The notes beneath the pieces were generated by a model. It had not been told where the DNA came from. It worked only from the letters and a program-made list of their open reading frames with translations, and ran no database searches. A stretch of 64,000 nt of DNA from Barnesiella sp. An22 (GTDB lineage: Bacteria; Bacteroidota; Bacteroidia; Bacteroidales; Barnesiellaceae), in assembly GCF_002159975.1 (NCBI RefSeq), contig NZ_NFJR01000001.1, positions 124,001 through 188,000 of the forward strand. Direction: 5' to 3'. The translations under genes were made by a program, and so were the position numbers. Below are positions 25,065-33,804 of this stretch, in pieces (positions within the stretch are counted from its first letter, which is position 1; each line of letters opens with the position of its first letter).

Positions 25065-26045
25065 ATGTATCCTTTGAAATTTGAAGACATCCTCCGTCCG
25101 ATCATTTGGGGAGGAGAAGAGATTAGCCGATTCAAACAGTTGCCCGAGATTCATCCCGGGGTGGGTGAGAGCTGGGAGATATCCCAGGTAGGCGACCGCG
25201 TATCGGTTGTAAGCGAAGGTGCCGACAAGGGCAAGAACCTGACCGAACTTATTAAACGCGACGGTGCCGCTCTGCTGGGCAAGCATGTGGCCGAACGCTA
25301 CGGCGAGAAATTCCCGTTGCTCATCAAGTTTATCGATGCCCACGACAACCTTTCGATTCAGGTACACCCCAACGACGAGGTGGCCATGGCCCGTCACAAT
25401 TCGTTCGGTAAAACCGAGATGTGGTATGTCATCGATGCCAAACCGGGAGCCGGTCTCTATTCGGGCTTTTCGCAGCAGATTACTCCCGAGGAGTATGTAG
25501 AGCGTATCAAAAACAATACCATCACCGACGTGTTGCAATTCCACCAGGTAAAGAGCGGCGATGTCTTCTTCTTGCCGGCCGGCCGTATCCACGCCATCTG
25601 CAAGGGTATCCTGATTGCCGAGATTCAACAGAGCTCCGACATCACCTATCGCATCTACGATTACGACCGTCGCGATGCCCAGGGCAATCCGCGCGAGCTG
25701 CACGTAGAGCAGTCGATTGCAGCTGTCGACTTCAAGATGTACGATAACCTGCGCACCCGGTATGAGGCCCGCGACAACGACGCCGTTACGCTGGTCGAGT
25801 GCCCCTTCTTCGAGACCAATCTCATCGAGGTAGACCAGAGCGTGAAACGTCCCGTAGCCGCACACGACTCGTTCGTCATCTACATGTGCATGGGCGGCAA
25901 AGTGCGCCTGACCGACAACAACGGTTACACCATCACGCTGCATCAGGGCCAAACCTCATTGGTTCCCGCCTCGCTCGAGAGTGTGACCATCGAGGCCGAG
26001 TCGCCTGCCAAATTGCTTGAATGCTATATCCCGGTTCAGAAATAA
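25065..26045 (+). CDS. manA: mannose-6-phosphate isomerase, class I
   Basis: 326 residues of the type I phosphomannose isomerase cupin family. Zinc-binding residues lie in LSIQVHPNDE and in KTEMWYVIDA, with a further His in GRIHAICKG (family motif PAGRIHA). It interconverts mannose-6-phosphate and fructose-6-phosphate in the cytoplasm. Short-form length (about 320 residues) is normal. It is co-transcribed with the hydrolase gene and ends at a strong bidirectional terminator. Confidence 0.93.
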   Translation: MYPLKFEDILRPIIWGGEEISRFKQLPEIHPGVGESWEISQVGDRVSVVSEGADKGKNLTELIKRDGAALLGKHVAERYGEKFPLLIKFIDAHDNLSIQVHPNDEVAMARHNSFGKTEMWYVIDAKPGAGLYSGFSQQITPEEYVERIKNNTITDVLQFHQVKSGDVFFLPAGRIHAICKGILIAEIQQSSDITYRIYDYDRRDAQGNPRELHVEQSIAAVDFKMYDNLRTRYEARDNDAVTLVECPFFETNLIEVDQSVKRPVAAHDSFVIYMCMGGKVRLTDNNGYTITLHQGQTSLVPASLESVTIEAESPAKLLECYIPVQK

Positions 26046-26067
26046 GCTGTGGAACTTGAGTATAACA

Positions 26068-26115
26068 GAAAAGGGTGTGACCATTTGATATAGCACAAAT
26101 GGTCACACCCTTTTC
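26068..26115. terminator. bidirectional Rho-independent terminator between manA and the TIR gene
   Basis: A perfect 19-bp stem (26068-26086 with 26097-26115) and a 10-nt loop. The stem base is A4/T4 on each side, so it can act on both strands in this convergent gap. Confidence 0.9.
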
Positions 26116-26137
26116 GTTGTGTGGAACTAATTGGATT

Positions 26138-26989
26138 CTACCAAGTCTCTCCTAAATTTCTCAATTCCTTTTGCGCATCGGCATATCCTTGTTTAGCTGC
26201 TTTTTTGTACCAATAAATAGCCTGTGTTAAATCTTGTCCTATGCCGTTCCCCGATTGATAGAAAGTGGCCAGATTGTATTGAGAAAGAGCATACCCTTGT
26301 TCGGCTGCTTTGCGAAGCCAATAAACAGCTTTTGACAAGTCTTTTTCTACGCCGATTCCGGACATATAGAAAGTTCCCAAATTGCACTGTGCATGTAGGT
26401 ATCCTTGTTCGGCTGCTTTGTGGCACCAATAAAAAGCCATTGAAAAATCTTTTTTTACCCCATTCCCTTCATAGTAGTGCCAAGCCAAATCAGCTTGAGC
26501 CTTGGCTTCGGTTGGATTTTTATCAAACTCTTTTGCGTAATCGTGTATAATTACTTCGTTGTTCTTTTCGATAGTTTCTTGTCTATTATCCAACAATCGT
26601 TTAACATTTTCGCATAAAGTTCCAAAACATTTTTCTGGTTGGGGAAAGGCATCGATCCAGTTTAAGTTTTTTAGATAATATTTTTTTGCTCCTTTGAAAT
26701 TTTCATTTGAAATGCGGAATGTAAGAATCGGTTTACGACTTTCCGAAGCTAATTCGATTTCCCGATCTACTTGCTCGGAACAGTTTAAATTCCCTGAGAA
26801 GACGACAACCATCATGCGGCTTTCATCCAATGCTTCGACAATGTATTTAGCCCATACTACCCCTTTGGGAATATCGCGATAGGCGATAAAACATCTTATG
26901 CGATGTTGTTCCAGATAGGCACATACACCCTCTGCTACCTTTTGGTCGAGTGAAGAATAGCTGATAAAGACATCATATTTCATTGCCAT
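26138..26989 (-). CDS. TIR domain protein with three Sel1 repeats
   Basis: 283 residues from the ATG at 26989 (a second ATG at 26983; the frame is open to 27022). The TIR domain spans about 4-140, with KYDVFISYSS at its start and the box RCFIAYRDIPKG. The segment NCSEQVDREIELA aligns with the catalytic helix of NAD-cleaving TIR domains, placing the likely catalytic Glu at residue 77. Three 36-residue Sel1 repeats follow (about 163-275, each ending KAAxQGY). No signal or membrane segment. The gene is visibly AT-richer than its neighbours, which suggests transfer. NADase or defence function is inference. Confidence 0.88.
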   Translation of the reverse strand: MAMKYDVFISYSSLDQKVAEGVCAYLEQHRIRCFIAYRDIPKGVVWAKYIVEALDESRMMVVVFSGNLNCSEQVDREIELASESRKPILTFRISNENFKGAKKYYLKNLNWIDAFPQPEKCFGTLCENVKRLLDNRQETIEKNNEVIIHDYAKEFDKNPTEAKAQADLAWHYYEGNGVKKDFSMAFYWCHKAAEQGYLHAQCNLGTFYMSGIGVEKDLSKAVYWLRKAAEQGYALSQYNLATFYQSGNGIGQDLTQAIYWYKKAAKQGYADAQKELRNLGETW

Positions 26990-27123
26990 TTGTGTTTTGT
27001 TATAGGCTATTATCAAATACAAAAATAATGAATTGTTTTACACAAATGAAGCAGACAACAAGAATTGTTCGTTTTATATCTTATTGAATCTATGTGTAGC
27101 AGTTCTCTTTTGTTGTAGCTCTT

Positions 27124-27780
27124 TTATTCTTCGCTTTTCTTCTTTCCGGCGCGGGTGTAGAACTTGCAATACTCGCGTATGCCGCACTCCAGGCAGTTGG
27201 GCTTGCGGGCCGTGCAGACGTAGCGGCCGTGCAGGATGAGCCAGTGGTGGGCAATGGGCAGCAGGTGGCCCGGTATGTTTTTGACCAGGGTCTTCTCGGT
27301 CTCGAGCGGAGTCTTGGAGTTGTTGGTGAGCCCGATGCGGTTCGATACGCGGAAGACGTGGGTGTCGACGGCCATGGCCTCTTTGTGGAAAACCACCGAA
27401 GCTACGACGTTGGCTGTCTTGCGACCTACGCCGGGCAGCTTTTGCAGCTCGTCGACCTCCGAGGGGACTACGCCGTTGAACTCCTCGACAAGCGTGCGGG
27501 CCATGCCCACCAGATGCTTCGACTTGTTGTTGGGGTACGACACGCTCTTGATGTAGGCGAAAACCTCGTCGGGGGTAGCCAGGGCCATGGCCTGTGGGGT
27601 GGGGTAAGCCTCGAAAAGGGCCGGGGTGACCATGTTCACCCGCTTGTCGGTGCATTGGGCCGAAAGGATTACGGCCACGAGCAACTGGAACGGGTCGTGG
27701 TAGTGCAACTCGGTCTCGGCTACCGGGCGGTTTTCCTGAAACCACCGGATTACCCCTGCGTATCGTTCCTTGGTTGTCAT
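27124..27780 (-). CDS. nth: endonuclease III
   Basis: 218 residues. The helix-hairpin-helix LPGVGRKTANVVAS contains the catalytic Lys, and AVDTHVFRVSNR contains the catalytic Asp. The C-terminal [4Fe-4S] motif has the exact C-x6-C-x2-C-x5-C spacing. It removes oxidised pyrimidines from DNA by glycosylase/AP-lyase action. It lies 21 bp past pheS and is probably co-transcribed with it. Confidence 0.96.
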   Translation of the reverse strand: MTTKERYAGVIRWFQENRPVAETELHYHDPFQLLVAVILSAQCTDKRVNMVTPALFEAYPTPQAMALATPDEVFAYIKSVSYPNNKSKHLVGMARTLVEEFNGVVPSEVDELQKLPGVGRKTANVVASVVFHKEAMAVDTHVFRVSNRIGLTNNSKTPLETEKTLVKNIPGHLLPIAHHWLILHGRYVCTARKPNCLECGIREYCKFYTRAGKKKSEE

Positions 27781-27801
27781 GGCGTTACCGGCAGTCCGTG
27801 T

Positions 27802-28821
27802 TTAGTGAGCCGACTTGAACTCTTCGAGGAACCGTACGTCGTTCTCCGAGAACATGCGCAGGTCTTTCACTTTGTATTTGAGGTTGGTGATTCGCTCGAT
27901 ACCCATACCCAAGGCATAACCGCTGTATACCTTGCTGTCGATGCCGCAGGCGTCGAGTACGTTGGGGTCGACCATACCACAGCCCAAAATCTCTACCCAA
28001 CCGGTGTGCTTGCAGAAGGCACACCCTTTGCCGCCACAGATGTTGCACGAGATGTCCATCTCGGCCGAAGGCTCGGTGAAGGGGAAGTAGGAGGGACGCA
28101 ACCGTATCTGAGTCTCGCTGCCGAACATCTCTTTGGCAAAGTAGAGCAGAGCCTGTTTCAGGTCGGCAAACGATACGTTCTTGTCGATGTAGAGAGCCTC
28201 TACCTGGTGGAAGAAGCAGTGGGCCCGATACGAGATAGCCTCGTTACGATACACACGTCCCGGGCAGATGATGCGGATAGGGGGCTGCGCATGCTCCATC
28301 GTGCGGGTCTGTACCGACGAGGTGTGGGTACGCAGCAGGATGTCGGGCGAGCGTTGGATGAAGAAGGTGTCCTGCATGTCGCGGGCGGGGTGGTCTTCGG
28401 CAAAGTTCAGGGCCGAGAACACGTGCCAGTCGTCCTCGATTTCGGGACCTTCGGCAATCGAGAAACCCAACCGGGCGAAGATGTCGCAAATTTCGTTCTT
28501 CACCAGCGAAAGCGGGTGTCTCGTTCCCATCGGGATGGGGTAGGCCGTACGGGTGAGGTCGATATTCTGCTCGTCGCTGTGAGTCTCTTCGAACTCGCTT
28601 TTCAGTTCGTTGAGCTTTTCGACAGCCCGCTCTTTCAACTCGTTCAGCTGTTTGCCCACCTCGCGCTTCTGGTCGGCAGCCACGCTTCTGAAGTCGTTGA
28701 AAAGTTGGGAAATTTCACCTTTTTTACTGAGGTATTTTATACGAATAGCCTCTAAATCTTCTGATTTGGAGACCTTTAATGCTTCGATTTCTTCTCTGAT
28801 ACGTTGGATTTTTTCAATCAT
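27802..28821 (-). CDS. pheS: phenylalanyl-tRNA synthetase, alpha subunit
   Basis: 339 residues. It has an N-terminal coiled coil (about 1-85), then the class II core with DDWHVFSALNFAEDHPARD, QTRTMEHAQPP, and motif 3 GYALGMGIERI. The CNICGGKGCAFCKHTGW Cys cluster and WVEILGCGMVDP are typical of bacterial PheS. It charges tRNA-Phe as an alpha2-beta2 enzyme; pheT is not in this window. Confidence 0.97.
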   Translation of the reverse strand: MIEKIQRIREEIEALKVSKSEDLEAIRIKYLSKKGEISQLFNDFRSVAADQKREVGKQLNELKERAVEKLNELKSEFEETHSDEQNIDLTRTAYPIPMGTRHPLSLVKNEICDIFARLGFSIAEGPEIEDDWHVFSALNFAEDHPARDMQDTFFIQRSPDILLRTHTSSVQTRTMEHAQPPIRIICPGRVYRNEAISYRAHCFFHQVEALYIDKNVSFADLKQALLYFAKEMFGSETQIRLRPSYFPFTEPSAEMDISCNICGGKGCAFCKHTGWVEILGCGMVDPNVLDACGIDSKVYSGYALGMGIERITNLKYKVKDLRMFSENDVRFLEEFKSAH

Positions 28822-28847
28822 ACCTGTAACTTCTTAGATTCAAAATG

Positions 28848-28855
28848 CAAATTTA
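28848..28855 (-). promoter_or_regulatory. Bacteroidetes -7 element for pheS-nth
   Basis: TAAATTTG on the minus strand, 27 bp before the pheS ATG. Confidence 0.55.
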
Positions 28856-28962
28856 ATAATAAAAGGTGGCTCGCCGTGTGGATTTGAACGAAATATTTTT
28901 GTCGGCCCGTAAAAAAAGAGGGGAGCGGCGGGGGAAAATCTCGCTTTATTATTACTTTTGTT

Positions 28963-28970
28963 TCAAGATT
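28963..28970 (+). promoter_or_regulatory. Bacteroidetes -7 element for tilS
   Basis: TACTTTTG, 17 bp before the tilS ATG at 28987. Confidence 0.6.
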
Positions 28971-28986
28971 TCAAGAAGAGTTCCCC

Positions 28987-30336
28987 ATGTCTGCATTCAC
29001 ATTTTTACAGCAAGTAGAGGCCTTTATCGCCGATAACCGCCTGTTGGACAAGTCGGCCCCCGTCGTAGTGGGGATAAGTGGCGGTGCCGATTCGGTGGCG
29101 TTGCTGCATGTGCTTACGCGGTTGGGCTATTCGTGTATCGCCTGTCATTGCAATTTCAATTTGCGGGGCGACGAATCTCTGCGAGACCGCAATTTTACCT
29201 GTGAGACGGCTCGGGCATTCGGGGTACCGTTCGATGAAATATCGTTCGATACGCAACGCTATGCCCGCAAACAAAGCCTCTCTATCGAGATGGCTTGTCG
29301 CCAACTGCGCTACGACTGGTTCGAAACGAAGCGCAGGGAATACGGAGCCCAGGCGATAGCCGTGGCGCATCACCGCGACGACAGTGTGGAGACCCTGTTG
29401 TTGAATCTGGTGCGGGGCACGGGCATTGCCGGCCTTACCTCGATGCGTCCCCGCAACGGTTTTGTGGTGCGTCCCTTCCTGCCGGTCTCGAGGCAGGAGA
29501 TAGAGGCTTATCTCGAGGATCAGCATTTGTCGCATGTGGTCGACCACACCAACCTCGAAACTGTTTTTGTTCGAAATAAAATCCGGCTCGAGGTGCTGCC
29601 GTTGCTGCGCACCATCAACCCGTCGGCCGACCGTTCCATCTACACCACCATGCAGAATTTGCGCGAGGTGGAACGGGTCTATCGCGATGCCATCGAGCGC
29701 CAACGGAGCGAGGTGTTGACGAGTGAGGCGGGCGAGACTCGTATCTCTATCGAGCGGCTGATGGCGCTCCCTTCGCCGCGGGCTTTCCTCTTCGAATTGC
29801 TTTCGCCCTGTGGCTTTGTACCCGACCAGATTGACGAGATACTGGCTGCATGCAGTGGGGAATCGGGTCGGGTATTTCTGGCACCCGGGCACCGCGTAGT
29901 CAAGGATAGAGATACATTGATATGGGTACGGCAGGAGGTCGACGAATCGCAGTCGGATGTTGTGGCAACGATTGCATCGCCTTGCGAGGGCGAGGTGCTG
30001 CTCGACGGTTGTTTGTCGTACAGATGTGTCGAGGGAGAGGGATATGAATTGCCGCGCGACAAGACACATGCTTGTTTCGATTTGGATAAACTCGAGTTTC
30101 CGCTGACTATTCGCCGGTGGCGCATAGGCGATCGCTTTCGGCCTTTCGGAATGAAGGGGAGTCGCAAGTTGAGCGACTACTTCCGTGATCGAAAGTATTC
30201 GTTGGTCGACAAATCCCATGCGTTGCTGCTGTGCTCGGGCGATACGATTCTATGGATTCTGGGCGAGCGTGCAGCCGATGGCTATCGGGTAACCTCTGAA
30301 ACAAGAAGAGTCATCGAATTTAATTATAAAAAATAG
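28987..30336 (+). CDS. tilS: tRNA(Ile)-lysidine synthetase
   Basis: 449 residues. The PP-loop VVGISGGADSVALLHVL is near residue 27. The N-type ATP-pyrophosphatase domain follows (AHHRDDSVETLLLNLVRGTGIAGL), and the C-terminal TilS domain shows IRRWRIGDRFRPFGMKGSRK. It converts the wobble C34 of tRNA-Ile(CAU) to lysidine. It has its own promoter and is followed by a 192-bp gap holding the rho promoters. Confidence 0.96.
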   Translation: MSAFTFLQQVEAFIADNRLLDKSAPVVVGISGGADSVALLHVLTRLGYSCIACHCNFNLRGDESLRDRNFTCETARAFGVPFDEISFDTQRYARKQSLSIEMACRQLRYDWFETKRREYGAQAIAVAHHRDDSVETLLLNLVRGTGIAGLTSMRPRNGFVVRPFLPVSRQEIEAYLEDQHLSHVVDHTNLETVFVRNKIRLEVLPLLRTINPSADRSIYTTMQNLREVERVYRDAIERQRSEVLTSEAGETRISIERLMALPSPRAFLFELLSPCGFVPDQIDEILAACSGESGRVFLAPGHRVVKDRDTLIWVRQEVDESQSDVVATIASPCEGEVLLDGCLSYRCVEGEGYELPRDKTHACFDLDKLEFPLTIRRWRIGDRFRPFGMKGSRKLSDYFRDRKYSLVDKSHALLLCSGDTILWILGERAADGYRVTSETRRVIEFNYKK

Positions 30337-30363
30337 TTAAAATCCAAACTTAATTTTACAATC

Positions 30364-30396
30364 TTTGTTTTGTTTGGTAAATCGGCCGTATATTTG
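30364..30396 (+). promoter_or_regulatory. rho promoter P1 (-33 TTTG / -7 TATATTTG)
   Basis: TTTG at 30364-30367 and TATATTTG at 30389-30396 are separated by 21 nt, close to the Bacteroides consensus. Transcription from here would give a leader of roughly 125 nt before the rho ATG. Confidence 0.65.
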
Positions 30397-30454
30397 TTCA
30401 CTGAATTGCGTAATGAAATTCTGTACGCAGCGTATTTCAACCAAATCCAATAGT

Positions 30455-30462
30455 TATATTTG
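30455..30462 (+). promoter_or_regulatory. possible rho promoter P2 (-7 element)
   Basis: A second TATATTTG lies 66 bp before the rho ATG. No matching -33 was seen, so it may be a minor start or chance. Confidence 0.4.
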
Positions 30463-30528
30463 TTTTTTCGGCCGGTATGTATCAGGCATACAGGAGCCTT
30501 GAAAAGTGTAAATCATATTTATATCTAC

Positions 30529-32628
30529 ATGTATAATATTTTAGAATTAAGCGCTAAAACTCTTGACCAGTTAAAAGCGATAGCCACCGAGATGGGCATC
30601 GAGAAGATCGACAGCACCGAGAAGGAAGATCTTGTCTATAAAATCTTGGACCAGCAGGCTATCGATATGGCCAGCAAAGCTGCAGCCAGTCCGTCTGCTC
30701 CTAAGAAAAGAGGGCCTAAACCTAAAAAGAACAAAGAGAAATCGGCCTCCGAAAACTCGAAGGAGGCAGAAAATAAATCCAATGCAGAGCCGAAAGCTGC
30801 CGCTCCGGCCGACTCGGACGATGCAAATGAACCGAAAAAGAGGGGTCGGAAGAAGAAAAACGACACCAAAGGAAACAATGCGGATGATAAGGTAGCCGAA
30901 CCGGCAGAGATGCCAGAGGTGAAAGAGATATCGGCCATTATCGAAGAGACGGGCCTGGCTTCGCACCCGGCCTTGAAAGAACCGGTTGCCGAGTTGTTCG
31001 AGAATTTGAAGGAGAGTACCGCTACTCCCTCGGAACAGAAACCGGATGCGGAATCAACCGAGCCGCAGGCTCAACCCAATCAGCCGATGGGCGGACAGCC
31101 CAAGCAACGCAAGCGGATTCAGAAAAAGGCTATCCCCGTATTGGAATCGGCCAACGAATCTCAGCCTCAGCAGCCTGCGCTTCCTTTGACACAACAGCCG
31201 GCTCCGCAGACCACAGCCGAAAGCAAACCCGCCGAGACTCAACCGCAACAGCCTGCCCAGCTGCAGCAATTCCAACCGCAACCGGCTCAACAGTCGGCAC
31301 AACCTCACCAGCAACAACAATTACCTCCGTTGCAGCCTTCGACCTTGCAAACCTTCTTCCCGCATAGCGAAAAACAACGCTTCGTTCCCCGCGGACAGCG
31401 TACCTTTGTACCGCAAAACCGAAACAACGCCAACAATCAAAATAACAACGGACAGAACCAGTCTCAGCAACCGGTTCCCGAACCGAAACCGGTAGAGAAG
31501 GCCTACGATTTCGACGGTATCCTCACTGGTGTAGGTGTACTCGAGATGATGCCCGACGGCTATGGGTTCCTGCGCTCGTCGGACTACAACTACCTCACGT
31601 CGCCCGACGACGTGTATGTATCGCAGTCGCAAATCAAGCTCTTCGGTCTGAAAACAGGCGACGTGGTCGAGGGTCCCATCCGGCCGCCCAAGGATGGAGA
31701 AAAATATTTCCCGCTGGTAAAGGTCGAGAAAATCAACGGCCGCACCCCCGAATATGTGCGTGACCGGGTTCCGTTCGACCACTTGACGCCGCTCTTCCCC
31801 GACGAGAAATTCGACTTGACCAGCGGCAAATATTGCAACCTGTCGACCCGTGTAGTCGATATGTTCTCGCCCATCGGCAAAGGACAGCGCGGTTTGATTG
31901 TGGCTCCCCCGAAAACCGGTAAAACCGTATTGCTGAAAGATATAGCCAATGCCATCTCGGAGAATCACCCCGAGGTGTACATGATTATCCTCCTGATCGA
32001 CGAACGTCCCGAGGAGGTGACCGACATGGCCCGCAGTGTAAAGGCCGAGGTTATTTCGTCGACCTTCGACGAGCCGGCCGAGCGTCACGTGAAGGTGGCC
32101 AGCATTGTACTGGAGAAGGCCAAACGCATGGTCGAGTGCGGTCACGACGTAGTGATACTGCTCGACTCCATCACCCGCCTGGCTCGCGCCTACAACACCG
32201 TATCGCCGGCGTCGGGCAAGGTGCTCTCGGGTGGTGTCGATGCCAACGCCCTGCACAAACCCAAACGCTTCTTCGGTGCCGCCCGTAACATCGAGAACGG
32301 CGGTAGTCTCACCATCATCGCCACGGCTCTGACCGAGACGGGCTCGAAGATGGACGAGGTGATTTTCGAGGAGTTCAAAGGTACCGGCAACATGGAGTTG
32401 CAACTCGACCGGAAACTCTCGAACAAACGCATCTTCCCGGCTGTCGATATTACGGCATCGAGTACGCGTCGCGACGACCTGCTGTTGCCTAAAGATACCC
32501 TCAACCGCATGTGGATTCTGCGCCGTTACCTCTCCGATATGAATTCGATCGAGGCCATGGAGTTCATGCGCGACCGCATGGAGCGTACCTCGTCGAACGA
32601 AGAGCTGCTGCTGTCGATGAACGACTAA
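30529..32628 (+). CDS. rho: transcription termination factor Rho with long disordered insertion
   Basis: 699 residues from the ATG at 30529, which starts the Rho_N domain ([19 protein letters not shown]); the frame is open 23 codons further. After Rho_N (about 1-48) comes a low-complexity region (about 50-325), first Lys/Glu-rich, then Gln/Pro/Asn-rich. The cold-shock-like RNA-binding domain ([20 protein letters not shown]) begins near 336. The ATPase has the P-loop [12 protein letters not shown] near 460 and [15 protein letters not shown]. It is a hexameric RNA helicase ending transcription. The insertion, known in Bacteroidetes Rho, makes it much longer than the roughly 420 residues of E. 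coli Rho. Confidence 0.97.
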   Translation: MYNILELSAKTLDQLKAIATEMGIEKIDSTEKEDLVYKILDQQAIDMASKAAASPSAPKKRGPKPKKNKEKSASENSKEAENKSNAEPKAAAPADSDDANEPKKRGRKKKNDTKGNNADDKVAEPAEMPEVKEISAIIEETGLASHPALKEPVAELFENLKESTATPSEQKPDAESTEPQAQPNQPMGGQPKQRKRIQKKAIPVLESANESQPQQPALPLTQQPAPQTTAESKPAETQPQQPAQLQQFQPQPAQQSAQPHQQQQLPPLQPSTLQTFFPHSEKQRFVPRGQRTFVPQNRNNANNQNNNGQNQSQQPVPEPKPVEKAYDFDGILTGVGVLEMMPDGYGFLRSSDYNYLTSPDDVYVSQSQIKLFGLKTGDVVEGPIRPPKDGEKYFPLVKVEKINGRTPEYVRDRVPFDHLTPLFPDEKFDLTSGKYCNLSTRVVDMFSPIGKGQRGLIVAPPKTGKTVLLKDIANAISENHPEVYMIILLIDERPEEVTDMARSVKAEVISSTFDEPAERHVKVASIVLEKAKRMVECGHDVVILLDSITRLARAYNTVSPASGKVLSGGVDANALHKPKRFFGAARNIENGGSLTIIATALTETGSKMDEVIFEEFKGTGNMELQLDRKLSNKRIFPAVDITASSTRRDDLLLPKDTLNRMWILRRYLSDMNSIEAMEFMRDRMERTSSNEELLLSMND

Positions 32629-32678
32629 ATCTGAATTTGAAAGAGGGGAGGAGATGCTCCTCAGAAAACCGATACAAG

Positions 32679-32719
32679 ACCCCGGGAGTCGAAAAAAACT
32701 CCCGGGGTTTATTTTTATT
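32679..32719 (+). terminator. Rho-independent terminator after rho
   Basis: A perfect 11-bp GC-rich stem (32679-32689 with 32698-32708) with an 8-nt loop, followed by a T-rich run (TTTATTTTTATT). It lies about 50 bp past the rho stop. Confidence 0.92.
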
Positions 32720-32756
32720 AAAGGTTTGCGCGGTTCAACCCGAGGAATAAAATAGT

Positions 32757-32780
32757 TACCTTTGCCACCCGTTAGGAGGA
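32757..32780 (+). promoter_or_regulatory. -7 element and strong ribosome binding site of ybaK
   Basis: TACCTTTG (32757-32764) lies 24 bp before the ATG. AGGAGGA (32774-32780) sits 8 nt before the ATG, a full Shine-Dalgarno sequence of a kind rarely seen among genes in this window. Confidence 0.6.
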
Positions 32781-32788
32781 AATGACTT

Positions 32789-33265
32789 ATGAAGATAAAC
32801 AAGACCAATGCGGCCCGGCTGCTCGACCGGGGAAAGATTGCTTACGAACTGGTACCGTATGAGGTTGACGAGAATAATCTGGCGGCTACGCATGTAGCCG
32901 AGCAGTTGGGCGAGGATATTGCCCAGGTATTCAAGACGCTGGTATTGCGGGGCGACAAACATGGCATATTCGTCTGTGTGATTCCGGGCGACAAGGAGGT
33001 CGATTTGAAAAAGGCGGCCAAGATGTCGGGCAACAAGAGTGCCGAGATGATAGCCATGAAAGAGTTGTTGCCTACTACGGGCTATATTCGGGGCGGCTGT
33101 TCGCCTATCGGCATGAAGAAGAATTTCCCCGTCTATATCCAGGAGAGCTGCCTCTCACACGACTATATCTACATCAGTGCCGGGCAGCGAGGCTTGCAAA
33201 TTAAAATCGCTCCTGCCGACCTGATTGGCTTTGTTTCGGCTCAGGTGGGCGATATGATTGATTAA
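32789..33265 (+). CDS. ybaK: YbaK/EbsC-type aminoacyl-tRNA deacylase
   Basis: 158 residues of the YbaK/ProX editing-domain family. Typical are NLAATHVAEQLGEDIAQVFKTLV, the Lys in VFKTL that is essential in YbaK, and GYIRGGCSPIGMKK. YbaK hydrolyses Cys mischarged on tRNA-Pro. It lies alone between the rho terminator and the convergent Nudix gene. Confidence 0.93.
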   Translation: MKINKTNAARLLDRGKIAYELVPYEVDENNLAATHVAEQLGEDIAQVFKTLVLRGDKHGIFVCVIPGDKEVDLKKAAKMSGNKSAEMIAMKELLPTTGYIRGGCSPIGMKKNFPVYIQESCLSHDYIYISAGQRGLQIKIAPADLIGFVSAQVGDMID

Positions 33266-33273
33266 GCGCCGAA

Positions 33274-33804
33274 CTATCGCTTCTGGATTTCGCCGAGAAA
33301 CTGGAGTAGTTGCGGCTCGATGCGCCGGAACTCCTGTTCGAAGTTGGGGGTGAAGATGCCTTGGCCCAGGGTGCGGTGTATCTCGTCGAGCGGCCAGTAG
33401 CGACCGTCGTCTATCTCGACGGGGTCGATGGTGATGGGGCCGTCGTAGCAGGTGCAGAAGGCATTCACCATCTCGCGCTCACGAGCCGATTCGAAGATAT
33501 AGGTAATGAGCGGGTGGGGTGTGAAGCGGGTGATGCCCAGCTCTTCGCGCACTTCGCGGGTCAACGCCTCCTCAATCGATTCGCCGTAGTCTACGTGTCC
33601 GCCCACGGCCGTATCCCATTTGCCCGGTTGTATGTCCTTGCTCATCGAGCGCTTTTGCAGGTACAGCTCTCCGTCGGGGTTGAGTATGTGCAGATGCACG
33701 ACCGGGTGCAGCAGTTTGGAGCCGTTGTGACACTCCCGTCGGGTAGCCTTCCCGATGACCTTCCCCTGTTCGTCGATCAGGGGAAACCACTCTTCGTTAC
33801 TCAT
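33274..33804 (-). CDS. Nudix hydrolase (YfcD/IDI-like)
   Basis: 176 residues from the ATG at 33804, which lies inside the end of topB (8-bp overlap); the open frame extends 25 codons upstream. The Nudix box GHVDYGESIEEALTREVREELGI fits Gx5Ex7REUxEExGU exactly. The N-terminus (EEWFPLIDEQGKVIGKATR) resembles the isopentenyl-diphosphate-isomerase-like/YfcD subgroup. It hydrolyses a nucleoside-diphosphate-linked substrate that cannot be named. Translationally coupled to topB. Confidence 0.9.
   Translation of the reverse strand: MSNEEWFPLIDEQGKVIGKATRRECHNGSKLLHPVVHLHILNPDGELYLQKRSMSKDIQPGKWDTAVGGHVDYGESIEEALTREVREELGITRFTPHPLITYIFESAREREMVNAFCTCYDGPITIDPVEIDDGRYWPLDEIHRTLGQGIFTPNFEQEFRRIEPQLLQFLGEIQKR

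Noticed and set aside
30968-31500. Gln/Pro-rich tract in rho as a possible separate gene or nucleotide repeat array
   Set aside because: It is in frame with both the Rho_N and ATPase domains, and codons vary within the tract, so it is a protein low-complexity insertion.
31321-32808. A 495-codon open frame on the minus strand opposite rho
   Set aside because: Rho is unmistakable on the plus strand; the reverse frame runs through the rho terminator as well.
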